Source: an uncultured beta proteobacterium (GTDB lineage: Bacteria > Pseudomonadota > Gammaproteobacteria > Burkholderiales > Burkholderiaceae). Taken from it: 14,052 nt of DNA. Below, piece after piece: positions 13,447-14,052 of the stretch; the stretch's first letter is position 1; each line of letters opens with the position of its first letter. The position numbers and the translations under genes are program-made. The notes beneath the pieces are model-generated. The model was not told the origin of the DNA, searched no databases, and was given only the letters and a program-made list of their open reading frames with translations. The stretch spans positions 1 through 14,052 of the forward strand of contig CAJARE010000012.1 of the NCBI GenBank assembly GCA_903944255.1. The letters are read 5' to 3'.

Positions 13447-14052
13447 TTAGTCCAAGGTGATATTGGCTGATTTAATCGCCTTATTCCAATAAGGTAGCTC
13501 TTTCTTGAGTAATGCATCCATTGCCTGAGGATTGAGATAGCGCAACTCAATGCCAGCAGAATCTCCACGCTCTTTGACTTCAGGCAAGGCTAAGCTTGTT
13601 TTCACAGAATCTGTCAGCTTAGTAATAATGGGTCCTGGTGTCCCTGCTGGAGCATATAAAGCTACCCATGCCTCCAATTGAAATGATGCCAAGCCAGCTT
13701 CAGCAGTTGTGGGCACATTTGGCATACCAGGATGGCGACTCTTGCCAGTAACGGCCAAGCCTTTTAGCTTTCCGCTTTGAACATGCTGCATCACCGAGGG
13801 CGGCGTTGTAATAAAGACTTGTACTTGACCAGCTAAAACATCCAGGATCGCTGGCCCAGAGCCTTTATAGGGTACGTGCACCATATCTACTCCAGTGCTT
13901 TGTTTAAATATCTCAGTGCCGATATGAGAAACAGAGCCATTTCCTTGGGACGCGTAATTGAGCTTACCCGGATTGGCCTTTGCGTAAGCAATCAACTCTT
14001 TTAAATTATTTACAGGCACCGAGGGATGCACGGCAATCACGTTAGTTGAGAC
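13447..14052 (-). CDS. Bug/TctC-family periplasmic solute receptor, N-terminus cut by window edge
   Basis: This is a tripartite tricarboxylate transporter-type binding protein (Bug family), which captures small carboxylates or related compounds in the periplasm. About 201 C-terminal residues are present of about 320. The frame is open to the last base of the window (VSTNVIAVHPS...), so the GTG at 14040 is an internal valine and not a start. Typical motifs are AVHPSVPVNNLKELIAYAKANPGKLNYAS, GTEIFKQSTGVDMVHVPYKGSGPAI with the family's VPYKG, GLAVTGKSRHPGMPNVPT and EAWVALYAPAGTP. The signal peptide lies outside the window. Bug genes are very numerous in Burkholderiales and are often orphans without TctAB. 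The ligand cannot be inferred from this fragment. Confidence 0.92.
   Translation of the reverse strand, partial: VSTNVIAVHPSVPVNNLKELIAYAKANPGKLNYASQGNGSVSHIGTEIFKQSTGVDMVHVPYKGSGPAILDVLAGQVQVFITTPPSVMQHVQSGKLKGLAVTGKSRHPGMPNVPTTAEAGLASFQLEAWVALYAPAGTPGPIITKLTDSVKTSLALPEVKERGDSAGIELRYLNPQAMDALLKKELPYWNKAIKSANITLD

Noticed and set aside
13440..13452. GACT-T5-AGTC style repeat between the convergent amidase and Bug genes
   Set aside because: Only four base pairs; likely chance.
13479..13494. Inverted repeat CCTTATT / AATAAGG at the end of the Bug gene, as a possible amidase terminator
   Set aside because: The stem is AT-rich with a very small loop, and the following plus-strand sequence (TAGCTCTTTCTT) is a broken T-tract. 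It is too weak to call.
1..14052. CRISPR arrays, tRNA or rRNA genes, toxin-antitoxin pairs, phage or defence genes
   Set aside because: I looked on both strands and found no spaced repeats, RNA gene signatures or proteins of these kinds.

Overview
The window looks like chromosomal DNA of a betaproteobacterium of the Burkholderiales, most likely Polynucleobacter or a close relative. This is inferred from the moderate GC content, very tight gene packing, a Bug/TctC-type solute receptor, a SprT-like protein of the type found in Burkholderiales, and the gloB / methyltransferase / rnhA / dnaQ gene order. Naming the genus would need a database search. There are eleven protein genes, two of them cut by the window edges. 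I see no RNA genes, mobile elements, CRISPR arrays or phage genes, and no gene-free stretch longer than about 110 bp.

Left part, minus strand (1-3749): gloB (glyoxalase II), mltD (lytic transglycosylase lipoprotein) and prpE (propionate-CoA ligase, running off the left edge) form a probable operon read right to left. gloB and mltD overlap by one base, and 26 bases separate mltD from prpE.

Centre, plus strand (3756-10239): a degenerate SAM methyltransferase in the yafS position, rnhA (RNase HI), an RND efflux adaptor, an RND permease and dnaQ (polymerase III proofreading subunit). In Escherichia coli, as I recall it, the order is mltD-gloB-yafS-rnhA-dnaQ. Here the same neighbourhood is kept, but a two-gene efflux pump of about 4.4 kb sits between rnhA and dnaQ. 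The pump genes overlap each other (ATGA), and the permease overlaps dnaQ (TAATG), so the proofreading subunit appears translationally coupled to an efflux pump.

Right part (10245-14052): a tartrate/D-malate dehydrogenase and a SprT-like zinc metalloprotein on the minus strand, an amidase-signature enzyme on the plus strand, and a Bug-family periplasmic receptor on the minus strand that runs off the right edge. The dehydrogenase points towards dnaQ, and its likely intrinsic terminator lies inside the last codons of dnaQ.

The genes themselves are recognisable families. The points of interest are regulatory or architectural: a G-quadruplex-type motif just upstream of gloB inside the methyltransferase start, the pump inserted beside dnaQ, the terminator embedded in dnaQ, and a strong promoter placed so close to the amidase ATG that its mRNA should be nearly leaderless. 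I found no convincing new biological system.
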